Assembly: GCF_963675165.1 (NCBI RefSeq)
Contig: NC_087391.1
Location: forward strand, 5,173,626-5,237,625
Direction of reading: 5' to 3'
DNA: 64,000 nt
From: Halichondria panicea
Taxonomy: Eukaryota; Porifera; Demospongiae; Suberitida; Halichondriidae
The notes under the pieces are model-generated. The model was not told the origin of the DNA. It worked only from the letters and a program-made list of their open reading frames with translations, and ran no database searches. Below are positions 48,347-60,700 of the stretch, piece after piece; the stretch's first letter is position 1; every line of letters begins with the position of its first letter. The position numbers and the translations under genes were made by a program.

Positions 48347-51300
48347 CACACACACACACACACACACCTCACACACACACACAGCGTAAGAAGCACTATT
48401 GGAGACTGGACACCAAGTGCCTCACTCTATACAAAAGTGATACCAGCTCTAACTACTATCGTGAGATATCCCTCGCCGATATACTGGCCGTTGACCAGAT
48501 GGTGAACCCTGAACTTTACCCTTTGGCCCCTCCACACGTGTTTGAGATAGTCACACAACAGGTGACCTACTATGTGGGGGTGGACATGACAGGAGCTCTA
48601 CCTATGGACCTCAGGCCATCCAAAGCAGTCGATCGTAAGCTCTAGTTCCAGTATAATGAATGATACCTTCCCTGGGTCTGCCTAGAATTGTCAGGAAGTG
48701 GCTATAATAATACTTTAGATTTTACAGTATAGCATAATTATGGTAAGCTAGGCCTAACAGTTGTCTTATGGTTAGTACGATTGAAAACAGTATGGGAAGA
48801 TCCAGATAGTAACACGTGGGATATTTTAGTAATACGTACATGTTGGTAAATATACAGTGTAACTAAAAACAAGGCAATGTGACTATAAATTGTTATAGCT
48901 ATGTACAGTATAGTCCTCCCTCCACTGCTCTCCCTCCTATACAGCCAACTCCATCAATCTCCTCGGTGACGTGTCTCACCTCTCTCTGACTCAACTGGAG
49001 GACTGGGGTATTGGACTGGCCGTGGGTATCATGTGGGAGGAGGCTCTACACAGTGCACTCATGCCCGTCACCCCTCAGGCATCAATGGGCTCTCTAGCTG
49101 AAGGTACACACACACTCTAGAATGTTTGAGTGCCTCTAACTTTAGTTTGGGCTGTCCAATTTGAAAAGGAAAGGTTTTATCCCGTAGCTCTTTGATAGCT
49201 CTAACAGATGGTATGTTTAGTTAAGTCCGTTACGTGTACTTGAATTTGTAGGTCCCCATAATTATAATGTATTTATCAGCATGTGTATCACACACACCCA
49301 CACACACACCCACACACACACACACACACACAGTTGGTGTGGGTGGAGGAATGAATCGTGGCCCCTCCTTCAGAACTCACAGAGGCTCTCTCCGGGGATC
49401 CCTCAGGGGTAGCTTCCGTGGCAACAGAGCTAGTTCATTCAGAGGCGGGTCATTTCACGGTCGCAAGGGGTCGATGCGAGGATCATTCCGTGTCCCTAAG
49501 GAGCGTCCAGGAGGTGGTACCACGCCCATACGAGGAGGCAACGCACCTGTCAAGCAGCCAAAGGTTGAGACAAAGATGGACATCAGTCTTTTCTATCAGA
49601 TCTTCCCAGAGGAGATCCTCGGCTCTGGCCAGTTTGGTACCGTGTATGGAGGTAAGGGGAGAAGCTTGTACTGTAGGTTACATAGACTGTGCAGGGTGTC
49701 ATACAGGGGGAAAGGGGGGATATCCCCCCCCCCTAGCTCCAATTCCCCCCCCCTTTCAATTATGACTGAGTGTCCATAGCTGGGTATTGAAATAACAGTT
49801 GACCTTTTTTTAGCAACATTTTCTGGTTACTTTTCTCATTCCCCTCCTCTACTTCAAAATCCTGTATGACACCCTGCTGTGAATATGATTTAGTGTGTGT
49901 CCCCACTAATCACACAGCCCCTCCCCTCACACATACCACACTCCTCACACACACTACACCCCTCAAACACACCACCCCTCCCCTCACACACACACACACT
50001 CCCCTCACACACCACCCCCTCTCTCAGGTCAGAATCGTCAGACGAGCCAGGACGTGGCTGTCAAGGTGATTGACAAGCTCCGGTTCCCCCACAAACACGA
50101 GTCCCAGCTGAGGACAGAGGTCACCATACTACAAGCACTCAAACATCCCGGCATCATCAACTTGGAGCAAATGTTTGAGACTCCAGAGAAGGTAATAGTA
50201 ACATTGTAGTAGTGTCTATGGTAACACGTACTGTACATATAGCTGTAATACTGTTATGTCATACATGCAATAATATAATTATACCGTGTTACTAGAATAT
50301 TTTGCCGGTGAAAAACCATTGCGAATGAGCCAAATGAGCAGAAAAATTGACCTTTTTGTGATCAACTATTGCGTTCTGGCAAGGATCGTGTGTATTTACT
50401 AGTCACTAATTTAGGTTTTGCGAATTGATCAACCCTCGCAAAGTTCACATATGTTTGATGCTCGCAAAACATTTTAGTAATACGGTATAATTATATTTAT
50501 TATGTACTTGTTGCTGAAATAATTGAGTTCAAACTCATTTAATGTATTTATAGTGACTCTCTTTGTTGTTGCTTTCAGATCTACGTTGTCATGGAGAAGA
50601 TGAATGGAGACATGTTGGAGATGATTCTCAACAACCCTGTTGGCAAATTGACAGAGAGGATCACTAAATTCATGACATATCAGGTGAGCTCCTCTGCCCT
50701 CAGGGAAATGCACGTATACACATGTACCTTATCTGATCACTAGAGGGCATGCTGTAAAAACACGATTGTAAATTGTACACTGTTTATATGTAGGCTTAGC
50801 TGTTGCAACAAACCCAATATATTGTGTACATGTATCTAAGCAATTTATAAGCTTCCCATATAATTATAGACCTACCTGGTAAAAATGGTCAACCTCCGCC
50901 CACGCCCACACACACTACCCCTCACACGCCCACACACACACACTCCCCCCCCTACACACACACAGATTCTGAGTGCCCTGCAGTACTTACACAAGAAGGA
51001 CATAGTGCATTGTGACCTCAAGCCAGAGAATGTCCTACTCACCGCTGAGACTGGACTGCCTCAGGCTAAACTCTGTGACTTTGGTTTTGCCAGGATCATT
51101 GGAGAGAAGTCGTTCAGGAAATCCATCGTTGGAACTCCTGCATATCTAGGTGGGTGTGGTTTCTTTTAGTTGTACACGAAAACTACCGTATTACTAAAAC
51201 CCTTTGCGAATGAGCCAAGCCAGCAGAAATGTTTACCCTTTACGATTTAACTATCTGGCAGTAGCTTCAATGTCGTAGCAACCATTCATTATAATATGCT

Positions 51301-52681
51301 TTCCCTACAGCTGTACGTATTAGTTTTTAAGCTTCTCTCTCTTGTCTCTCTTGTTACAGCTCCTGAGGTTCTCAAGAATGAAGGTTACAACCGATCGCTG
51401 GATCTGTGGTCGGTCGGTGTGATCGTATACGTCAGGTGAGTTCAGCAATTACTTCGCTGATTAGTAGGAGAATTCATATCATGCGGCTTATTTTGCAGTC
51501 AATTTTTTAAAGGATATCCGCCAAAATTATGCCTTTCAATTCATTTGCATTTCTGTACCCAGCCCAGTGTCTATAGTGATAAAAGTTTGTTGCTTGTTTA
51601 TCAATTATCAATATCTTTTGTGTAGCTGGTTCATTAATATACAATCATGTATCTCCGTTTTTCATTCCTATTCCAGTTTGAGTGGCACATTCCCATTCAA
51701 CGAGGACGAGGAGATCAGTGACCAGATTCAGAACGCAGCTTTCATGTACCCGCCAGATCCATGGTCCTCCATCTCCACTGAGGCGGTCGACATCATCAAC
51801 CGACTACTGCAGGTCTCACGCAAGACACGGTTCAGAGCCACGCAGGCAGTCAACCACGTCTGGATGAGGGTAGGTCAAAATAATATGGACTAAGAACAAT
51901 ACTTACTGTCATGATAAAGCTTTGTAGGGTAGGTACTGTACTCACATTATGGTTCAATGGTAAATTTGTTGTGTTAGCAGATGACACTGTTTGTGTGTTG
52001 ATAGATTTATACACGTTGTTTAGCTTTGTTTGTACTGTGCCAGTGCCATACTGAACCATACATGCAGTAGCTTTGTGTACATATATTCCCTACAGTAACT
52101 GTACTAGGATTAAAGTGACCCCACCCCCTCACACACACTCCTCACACACACTCCTCACACACACTCCTCACACACACACACACACTCACACACACACACA
52201 CACATTGCAGGACATCCACTTGTGGGAAGACCTGTGTGCCCTCGAGACCCGACTGGGAGTAAGATATCTTACCCACGAAACTGAAGACATGTTCTGGCAG
52301 GATCAAGGAGCTAAACCACACCCACTAGCGCAACAAAACCACTCCCCATACTCAACACCCGACTCACGAACCCCAACCTCCACACCGCCCACACCACACT
52401 CTCACACAACCTCACCCAATTCGAAACGAGTCGTCAAATTCATGAACAATTCAAACGGAGCATTGCCACCCACGAAACCTCCTGGTGACGAAAAAATCAG
52501 CAAAGGCTCTGCTTTGAACGTTCTTAACCCTGTAGATGATGATTCAGCAGCTGACAAGGACAGTGTCGGTAGCGGGGACTCATCAGGAACCAAGGGAAGG
52601 TACCTGAAACGTCACGACCAAGAAGTAGTTCAGGCCCTAGCTCATGCAGAGAGGATTGGCTATAAAGTTAGTACTGTGTAA
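43705..52681 (+). CDS. PRKD: Protein kinase D, 16 exons
   Basis: PKD is a diacylglycerol-activated Ser/Thr kinase of the CAMK group acting at the Golgi, plasma membrane and nucleus. Exons: 43705-43890, 45124-45256, 45689-45826, 46271-46512, 46862-46997, 47148-47377, 47910-48137, 48385-48634, 48945-49103, 49334-49651, 50028-50191, 50579-50683, 50966-51149, 51360-51435, 51677-51869, 52211-52681. They total 3213 nt, about 1070 residues (human PRKD1 is 912). Domains in order: N-terminal ubiquitin-like region, C1a ([18 protein letters not shown]), C1b ([15 protein letters not shown]), acidic linker, PH domain ([17 protein letters not shown]), kinase. Kinase motifs: [33 protein letters not shown], the activation loop [16 protein letters not shown] with both regulatory serines, and [10 protein letters not shown] basic RG/S-rich linker precedes the kinase. 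The C-terminus STV is a class I PDZ ligand, as in vertebrate PKDs. Confidence 0.95.
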
Positions 52682-52683
52682 TA

Positions 52684-52689
52684 AATAAA
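52684..52689 (+). terminator. Polyadenylation signal of protein kinase D
   Basis: AATAAA three bases after the PKD stop. The convergent TRPT1 stop is at 52904, so the two 3' ends share about 220 bp. Confidence 0.6.
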
Positions 52690-52903
52690 ACTGCAGATAT
52701 TATAATTGTTATTTTTGACAACTGTGCACTTTCTTTTCGATCTCTAGAAACTTCAAAAGTTTGTTAATTTATAGGAATGTTAATTGTTGTCTCTTGTCTC
52801 TCTTTTTGTTGCACTCATACTTTATAATTCAATTAGTTACGTGTCTGATTTTTAAACTTTTTGTGTTCACAATTAAAATAAAATTGTCACCCAAAAAAAA
52901 TAA

Positions 52904-55522
52904 TTAATTTGTTCTGACTTCACTAAAATAGATAGGTGGTAAGATACCATGTTCGTTGCCAGGGCATAGGATGACATCATTAGAGGACCGGTAAAATTGA
53001 AATCCACCTGCATGTAATTAGAACATAATCAATCATTGGATGGTAGTCAACAAAACTGTGTATACTCACCGTCTAGAGCTTTCTGCATGTCAACGAAAAT
53101 GAGTACATGAGAGCTGCTCCTCATACCTGTGGAGTGTGTGGGTGTGGGTGGAGGGTGGGAGCTAGTGTGAGGGTGTGTGTGGGGGTGGGAGAGCTAGTGC
53201 ATATGTGTTTTGGGAGGGTTCAATATCAGTCTATCTTTTTAAACACTGAAATGGTGTATATCATAAATGAATTAAGATTCTTTTGTAACTATAACCATAA
53301 TGTTCTCACCACTGATGACTCCTGATTCCCCCGGCAACCCAGTGGCAAAATGAATGTGGTTACGCTTCATTCGACTCAGGCCCTGATAATTAGAATAATC
53401 CACACACGACTAGTGAACAATAGAAATCACTCACCTCAGCTTGGATGCTTCCCCAGGCCTTTTTGTTGGTGCCATGGACAACAGTTGGGGCATCTTCTGC
53501 CCTTAGAATGGGAGTCAGCTCTAAATCATCAACCTAAAGTAATTAAAACACACGTTAGAATATCTCACCAATAATTATACATGTAGCTAGTCTCCCCAAA
53601 TACACACACAATAATATATACTCAGGATCACACAATAGTTATAATAATTATCATAGCTCACAATAGTTATACTCAGTGTAATAGCTGTACGAATAGTTAT
53701 GATTGTGATGCACCAGATGTGTGGAGAGAGTTGACATAGCTATCAATATGCTCTTACCTGAAGAGTGTGTCCTTGGTTGGCACGGATAAGCAGTTGACCT
53801 GACATTTCTGTGAGGGCAAAACGAGACTTGGGGCAGTTAGTGACAACTCGTCGTACATCCTCCTCAGTGTGTTGCTTGCCACGGCGATGGGAGAGGATTG
53901 CTGACACAGCTACGTAGCCACCTACAAGGAATGGAGTGTGTGGGTGGAGTTAGTGATGTGTGTGTGGGGAGTGGGCGTACCTGAGAGGAGAGTGATTCCC
54001 TCCTTCTCGGCACCGTGTCTGCAGATGTAAGAAATGAACTTGGAGAGCTTGACATCTGGAGGATCCTCTCGATTCCTCTGCAAGGTATGAATAATTGACT
54101 ATATTAAAGTATTGTAACGAGTGTCGCAAGCTGCGCTGCGCTAGATCTAATGCCTCTCGCCATGTTATGCTTTCGCTCAAGAGTGTTAAATATAGTAGAG
54201 GGAATAGGCTATAATGAATTTTACATTAAAGTTACCTTCATCTATATAAATAAACTCACTGGCTTACTCTTGCATGCATCTATTGTTGTTAGTGCGGCCT
54301 GGGATCGAGGCTAAAAGATCCCCTTCCTCCTACGTCTTTGACTTGTTGCAGTTCACCCATGTAGCGTGTGTATGGATATGGCAAGCGGAGTGGTTCAAAA
54401 ATAGAAAGCACAAAACGTACTGTTATTATCTAAAAACCTACGTGTTTTCTATAAACGTACGTGTTTCATTATACTGCTAGGTCTTCAAGGTGTTTCATTA
54501 TAAACGTACGTGTTTCATTTTACGTAATAATTAGCCAGCTACGCTTTTTGTGCAAGTCTCTCTGTCACTAGTCTCGACTCCAGGCGGCCTTGAATCGAGG
54601 CTACTCTGCTGTCACTTGCTAGGTGCTTCAGATATAACCTAGCCTCGAGACCAGGCCAATTAAAATCGTATTTTAATCGGCCTAGATTCGAGGCTTTTTA
54701 TTATAAACGTACATACGTTTATAATAAAACATTACGTTGCAGGAGATGTAGCGGTATAATGAAACACGTACGTTTATAGCCAAAACACGTAGGTTTTTAG
54801 GCATAATAACAGTACGTTTTGTGCTTTCTATTTTTGAACCACATGCACACTTGCCATTATGCCATGCGTGTGGGTTATAAACCGGGGCTACGGAGCTGTA
54901 GTGGGTGGCCGGGAAACTGGTCATCCACTTCCTACTGTCTTTCATTTATGTCAGTCAGCAGCCCTGGTACCTTTCATTAGTCAGCAGCCCTGGTACCTTT
55001 CATTAGGTGGCAGCCCTACTACCTTTCATTAGGTGGCAGCCCTACTGTCTTTCATTTGAAAGTCAGCAGCCCTGCTACAATGGTAGTAGTTCCTTAGTTC
55101 CTTCTCCTACTGCAAAGCAGTAGGGCTACTGGCCAGTAGTTTTTTTTTTATACTTCAAGTAATACTACTATAATTCATTAGACAACAGTTCCTGCTGTTT
55201 TTCATTAGAGAACAGTCCTACTGCAGTGGTAGTAGTTCCTACTGTTTTTCATTAGGCAGTAGCAAACGGTTTTTTTCCCATGCTGGATTATTTTTTAATA
55301 ATAATAGCATGGGTAACGGTAGAAGCTGTTAGTTTCGTCGCATTGCAACCGTTCAGTTACAGCTGGAACAGACACACAGACACACAGACACACACAGTCG
55401 TATCCCTCGTGCGACTACGCCTCAATGCATAACAACTTGCTATTCATATAATAGCCAGCCACTGGCACCCTCCCAATATAGTAATTCTTCACCTTGGCCT
55501 TTCCACTTGCTTTGCTGGCCAT
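52904..55522 (-). CDS. TRPT1: tRNA 2'-phosphotransferase 1
   Basis: Tpt1 enzymes remove the 2'-phosphate left at a tRNA splice junction, using NAD+ and releasing ADP-ribose 1'',2''-cyclic phosphate. Seven exons in transcript order: 55493-55522, 53981-54077, 53758-53921, 53435-53533, 53310-53382, 53070-53126, 52904-53007. Total 624 nt, 207 residues, a normal length. Conserved motifs: [19 protein letters not shown] (the Arg-His of the active site), [58 protein letters not shown]. Exon 1 has only 10 codons ([10 protein letters not shown]). Intron 1 (1.4 kb) is filled with repeats. The gene is head to head with SLC35C1, start codons 316 bp apart. Confidence 0.92.
54391..54843. repeat. Long inverted repeat in TRPT1 intron 1
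   Basis: AAAAATAGAAAGCACAAAAC through ACGTGTTTCATTATACTGCT (about 54398-54478) is inverted at about 54752-54838, ending GCTTTCTATTTTTGAACCAC. The arms are about 85 bp with small gaps. The loop holds further ACGTACGTTTATAATAAAAC units and a CTAGCCTCGAGACCAGGC fragment. It is a probable fold-back element. Confidence 0.75.
54955..55260. repeat. Tandem GCAGCCCT-ACCTTTCATTAG repeats
   Basis: Irregular units of about 26 bp (GTCAGCAGCCCTGGTACCTT with TCATTAG and variants GGTGGCAGCCCTACTACCTT) extend through TRPT1 intron 1 and become degenerate towards CTACTGTTTTTCATTAG. Confidence 0.8.
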
Positions 55523-55838
55523 GACCTCTTTGATGAATCAATCAGTTGGCTCACTGCACTTTAATGTTGTCTAGATCTATAAAGCTGAAGTGTTTCACCA
55601 TATACTGATAGATAGAAGAGAGACTTCTCTTTTATCATGAGTTTAAGAGTTGCACACAGGTTGTGCAAGAAGATCAGCCAGACCCATCCCCCCCCCGGAT
55701 TAATGTTACGTTGAGTAGGGAAAGGTCGTTTCAGAACTAACGCATATTTGGATTGCCATCCATGCACAAACATTGTTGCATTGTGGAATGTATACAACAC
55801 GCCGTCCATATCATTATCATCAGTTTGGCAACAGAAGC
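55523..55838. promoter_or_regulatory. Bidirectional promoter region, TRPT1 / SLC35C1
   Basis: Only 316 bp separate the two divergent start codons, so both promoters must lie here or overlap the first exons. A run of C at 55688-55696 is the only marked feature. An 82-codon minus-strand frame across the region looks fortuitous. Confidence 0.55.
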
Positions 55839-56123
55839 ATGGCGGAGAGCGGTGAGAGCAGCAGTCCCAAGGAGAGGTCCATGATGGAAAAGTGGGTCAA
55901 GATAGGAGGAGTGGTCTCCTTGTATTGGTGAGCATCAAAACTGGATTGATAGATCTACTTGATAAATAATTTTTTTACTATGCAGGTTTGTCTCCATTTC
56001 TATGGTGTTTCTCAACAAGTATCTGCTCAGCAGTAAAGATTACAAGGTAATGACTGTGGACTTTTAACTTATATTAACAAAATGCATGCACCCACCCCCG
56101 TTCCCACACACACCACACACACA

Positions 56124-56175
<52 letters not shown>

Positions 56176-57603
56176 ACAGTTAGAAGCTCCTCTGTTCATC
56201 ACTCTCTCTCAATGCACTGTTGCCGCGGTAGTGTTTGCTATTTTTATGTCAATAAGCAGGCTCAAACCTGGCTTAGTAAACTTTCCACCCCTGGAGTTGG
56301 ACTATACCATTGTTCTAAAAGTGAGTGGATTTTATAATGTGTTTGTGTCGTGTGTGTGTTCCTCTTATCAATCTTTGTTACCTCCCGTGCAGGTGCTACC
56401 CGTATCCTTGGTGTTTGTAGGTATGATTGTATTCAACAACCTCACGCTCAAGTACCTCGGGGTGGCCTTCTACAACGTTGGCCGTTCCCTCACTACCGTC
56501 TTCAATGTGGTAAGTGTCAGTACTCTCTTCAATGTGGTACTGAGTGAGAAACCATACTGTGAATAGTATTATACCTTTAGTGTAACTATAGCAGCCCTAC
56601 TAATTACCTTCCATTCCCACCCCCGCTATAGATTTTTAAAATACATGGGGTACTAGGCGTTATAAACAGATAAAAATCGGCAAACTTAATTAAAAGGTGA
56701 AATCGAACAAGATGAATCGTGAGGTGATCATAGTGGGGGGTGGGAGTGAGTAAGGAACTGAAAGCTATCACAGCAATCACAGTGGGCTTTTTTTTAATAG
56801 GCCTGTTTTGGCTAACTTTGAAGGTCTGTAACTTGTGGTAGGAACATCCAATTTCAATGTGCTACAATAACATAGTATGTTTATAGATCAACGATTACTT
56901 TCAGAAAAAACATGTACATTTTCAAAATCTGTACCCCCCCCCCCCCCCACCCACACACACACAGTGCTTGTCCTACCTTGTCCTTGGACAGAGGCTCTCA
57001 ATCCAAGTGATTGGCTGCTGTGCTGTGCTCGTCTCTGGCTTTCTGCTGGGACTCTTGGAGGAGAAAGAAAGTGTAGATAATCTATCACTCCTTGGAGTGG
57101 CGTGCGGTGTGTTGGCCTCTCTCTGTGTCGCTATGTACGCCATCATGACCAAGAAAGTACTACCAGTTGTCGATAACAACATATGGCGGCTTCAATTCTA
57201 CAACAATCTCAATGCCATCCCAATTCTACTGATACTGATGTTGTTGCTAGGGGAATTCCCCATTCTCAGCGCCTTCTCGCATTTGACAGATAGATATTTC
57301 TGGATGCTCATGTTGAGCTCCGGGTTGCTAGGCATCGCTATCGGTTACGTGACCTCTCTACAGATACAAGTCACGAGTCCTCTCACCCATAACGTCAGTG
57401 GTACGGCAAAGGCTTGTGCTCAGACTATTTTAGCATGTGTATGGTTTGGCGAGGTGAAACCTGTTCTGTGGTGGGCGAGCAACTTTATGGTCCTTGGAGG
57501 ATCCTCTGGGTACACTTATGTGAGAATGTCCGAAATGAAAGCTGAGAAAGAAGCCTCTAAGCAACTAACTGTTGAAGACGGCGAGAACAATTCAAAATCA
57601 TGA
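55839..57603 (+). CDS. SLC35C1: GDP-fucose transporter
   Basis: SLC35C1 exchanges cytosolic GDP-fucose for GMP across the Golgi membrane and supplies fucosylation. Exons 55839-55927, 55986-56046, 56180-56320, 56393-56509 and 56965-57603 give 1047 nt and about 348 residues (human 364). Ten hydrophobic helices of the nucleotide-sugar transporter fold can be followed. Signature stretches are YWFVSISMVFLNKYLLS, NNLTLKYLGVAFYNVGRSLT, LCVAMYAIMTKKVLP, FYNNLNAIPI, SPLTHNVSGTAKACAQT and GSSGYTYVR. The start codon gives the usual short cytoplasmic N-terminus (MAESGESSSP). Exon 4 can read on past its donor for about 20 codons, but GTAAGT after TTCAATGTG fits the family. It converges on WDR27, with stops about 120 bp apart. 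Confidence 0.95.
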
Positions 57604-57723
57604 TTAAAAGGCCCTTTGATATAAATTATTATTTTATGATATATATATTTCTTTTATTATTGGCATGATACTTATATATAATAGTATGATTGTAAAGTAT
57701 TAATACATAATGTTGACAAATTA

Positions 57724-60700
57724 TTATACGGAATTAAAAATATTCAATATTCCATTTATAGTACCAGTGACAAGCTGCATGAAAGAGAAAGGGTATATAT
57801 GTAATACGAGTCACATGACAATCACATGACTTACTAGAGGGGTCAAGGGATGATAGGCCACTGTGCTGACTGTGTCCGAGTGACCTTTGAACTTGTGTAG
57901 AGGAGACGATGATCGGAGGTCGTAAACATATGCACACTTGTCCTCTGACCCCGTGGCGATGAAGCGTCCACAAGGACTGAAGGTGGCAGCCACAGGGAGG
58001 GCGTGGTTTCTGTGACTAGCGAACCGGGACACACACCTATAGCAACAAAATGACTTGTACAAACTTGTGGCCATAAATAAGATAAAGATAATTATCATAA
58101 TGGGTACTAGCCTCGATCCCAGGCCGCACTTCCCACTTCAGTTATATTAGGGAAGGACTTCTTTTCTATGAAGGCCGATGAAGGAGGCTAAATGGGTGCT
58201 TGTGTGCGATTATAACAGGAGTCCTGATTACAACTATAGGTACACATGTAGCACAAAAAATTATTATCCCCCAATAATATTATATTTACGTAGTTACATA
58301 CTACAAGATCAAACCTGTTAGCTCTCATATCCCATAGTTTAATACCGTCAGTGACAGCTGCCGTGAGATACAGGTCGTACGCATTCGGAGGATGACTCAC
58401 GAATCTTGAGCCCTGACAAATGGACAAGCATTACAATTAAGTCATACGTACATGTACGTATGCTACAATCGCTGATGAGGTGCACATACTTTGTTCTGTT
58501 GCAGACAGTGTGGTGGGCGTGTGTGGGCGTCAGTGTGGGTGCGAATGCTCCGCCCCACATTCATATCAAACACCTCCACTGCTCGGTTAGAGCCAGCGAC
58601 CAGAACAATATCTGTGTATTAGTTGTCAGGAAATAGCACAGAAGCTAGAAACAGTCGTTACGTGCAGTGCCAAGATAAATTGAACATCCAGCTATAATTA
58701 TTATCATTCAAGCAATTTGTAATCCTATACACAATAGCCACCCATTTTGGCTATTCAGTTTAGTACCACGTACAGAGTATGACTAAACCTTTGTTTTGCA
58801 CACAGGATTGACAGTATTTGGGCTACATGCACACATCAAAGAAAAGAGTTGTCAGTGGTTGTGAGGACAGACGTATGGGTAAGGATACAGGAGTGGAAGT
58901 CGTTAATGGCTGACATTGCTGTAATACTTTGAGCACTCTCCAAACTCAGTGACGACACTTGTCTATATCGAGTCCCGGACTGGTATCTACGGAGATGAGA
59001 TACAAAGGAGCACACAGCTAGCTACCGGGCACACCTCTTAATGTCATCTGATCTGCTGGTGTCGAGATGGTACTTGTAGAGGAGGAGAGTGTTGGAGGTG
59101 GCCAGGAGAAGGAACCGATCCAGGTAGTAGAACTGGGCCCAGCTGATGTCACCACTGAACGGTGGGTTGCTCTGCATGGGGAATAATGGAACCACATATT
59201 CATATGACCTTCAATGAAATGCTCTGAACTTTTTCAACCATAAGAATCGTTTCCATTTTCCCTAAGCAACTAAGTGTACTCCTATAGCTCTACCTTAGAG
59301 GCAGAGGTGTCCCTATTGTTGTGTGTGGTCCTATCCAGACAGAGAAGAGGATCCTTCTGAGAGAGGCTCCACACTCGAGCTGTCCTGTCCTTGGAGGATG
59401 AGATCATCCATTCTCCACTGGCACTCCAGCCCACTGACACTACACTGTTGTCATGACCTGGCCGGGAAGTTAGATGAAACTTGGCTTACAACTACATTGC
59501 AATATCAAAGCAATTAGCATTTGTATACATGTGTGCAAGCTCTCAATATTGTTCTGATAAGCCATAATAATTGTCATGCATTGACAAAAAGCATTGAAGG
59601 TTGAGCGTTCCTTATATGGAAGACCAGTGGTGCAAAGCAAGGAACTGAGCGTTCCTTCAATGCTTTTTGCTGATGTTGCAAATATTCTGCAAAAAAATCC
59701 TGTAGCAAGATTGAATTGTGTAAATACTCTCACCTACAAATGCATGAGTTTTCTTTAACGAGAGGGGCATCCTCATAGAGTACACAGTGTTGTCTGAGCA
59801 GGCACAGGTCAGGTGCTGACCACACCCACTGAAGCAGCAGCTATTAATGGCGGAGGGACGATCGGTACACTGCAGTGTGGAGGTGAGGTGGGTCGGGTGG
59901 TCTCTATCCACTGGGTACTCCCTCTGGCTGCATTGCAACGACCCCCGGGGGGAGGACATATCATGTAACTTGCACGTAATTATTAGCAAGATACACTCTC
60001 TAGCAAGGTACAGTAAGCCTTAGGGAGTACTTAGGTGGGTGGTTTTTAATTTGTACAGTACAGCTAGTATATTGGCATGTGTGGCCCCCCCAGTCTAATA
60101 GCTCTTACCTCATTGGTGCCTTTGTTGGTTGCTTCTTGTTAGTGGTTTTGGTGGTGCTCACTTTAGGAGTAAAAGCCTTCATCCTGCAACAACATACAAC
60201 AGTTACAGTGGGTACAGGATCAACAGTTACAGTGGGTACACTCAGTGTAGTGTGTGATACTGGTACAAGTGAACTGGTAGACTAGGTACCTTGGTGCGTC
60301 AGTGTAGCCGGAGGACTTGACCTTGCTCTTGAAAGTTAATGGCTTGTCCACAACTGGTTTACCTACCACACATATCACACATATCACACATATCACACAG
60401 CTCGATTACAATACACAGGCATTAATTCCAGTGTTGTTAAAACAGAAATTTTCACCACATCTATACCTGTTTTTTTTGTTCCGGCTCCATAACTCGATGG
60501 ATTTGTTCTCTTCTTCTGAGGCTCTTTCACTGAATATTCAGCTCTCAAAGCAGAGCTTGGAGCGAGTGGGACACTGCATAGTCATCATGTCATGTGATGT
60601 ATACGTTAGTGTGCACACTGATCACCTTGACAGCACTGAGATAACTTGAGTGTCTGTGACATCAGCTCCCTGTGTAAAACAAATGTAGCATACTGTTCAT

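Noticed and set aside
55561..55809. 82-codon minus-strand frame in the TRPT1/SLC35C1 interval
   Set aside because: It lies in the divergent promoter, has no family resemblance, and is interrupted by a C-run region; likely fortuitous.
59940..59989. Upstream extension of the WDR27 exon (TTACATGATATGTCC side)
   Set aside because: The acceptor at 59928 (AATGCAG before CCAGAGG) restores phase with the previous exon and the conserved QREYPVD start; the earlier AG does not keep frame.
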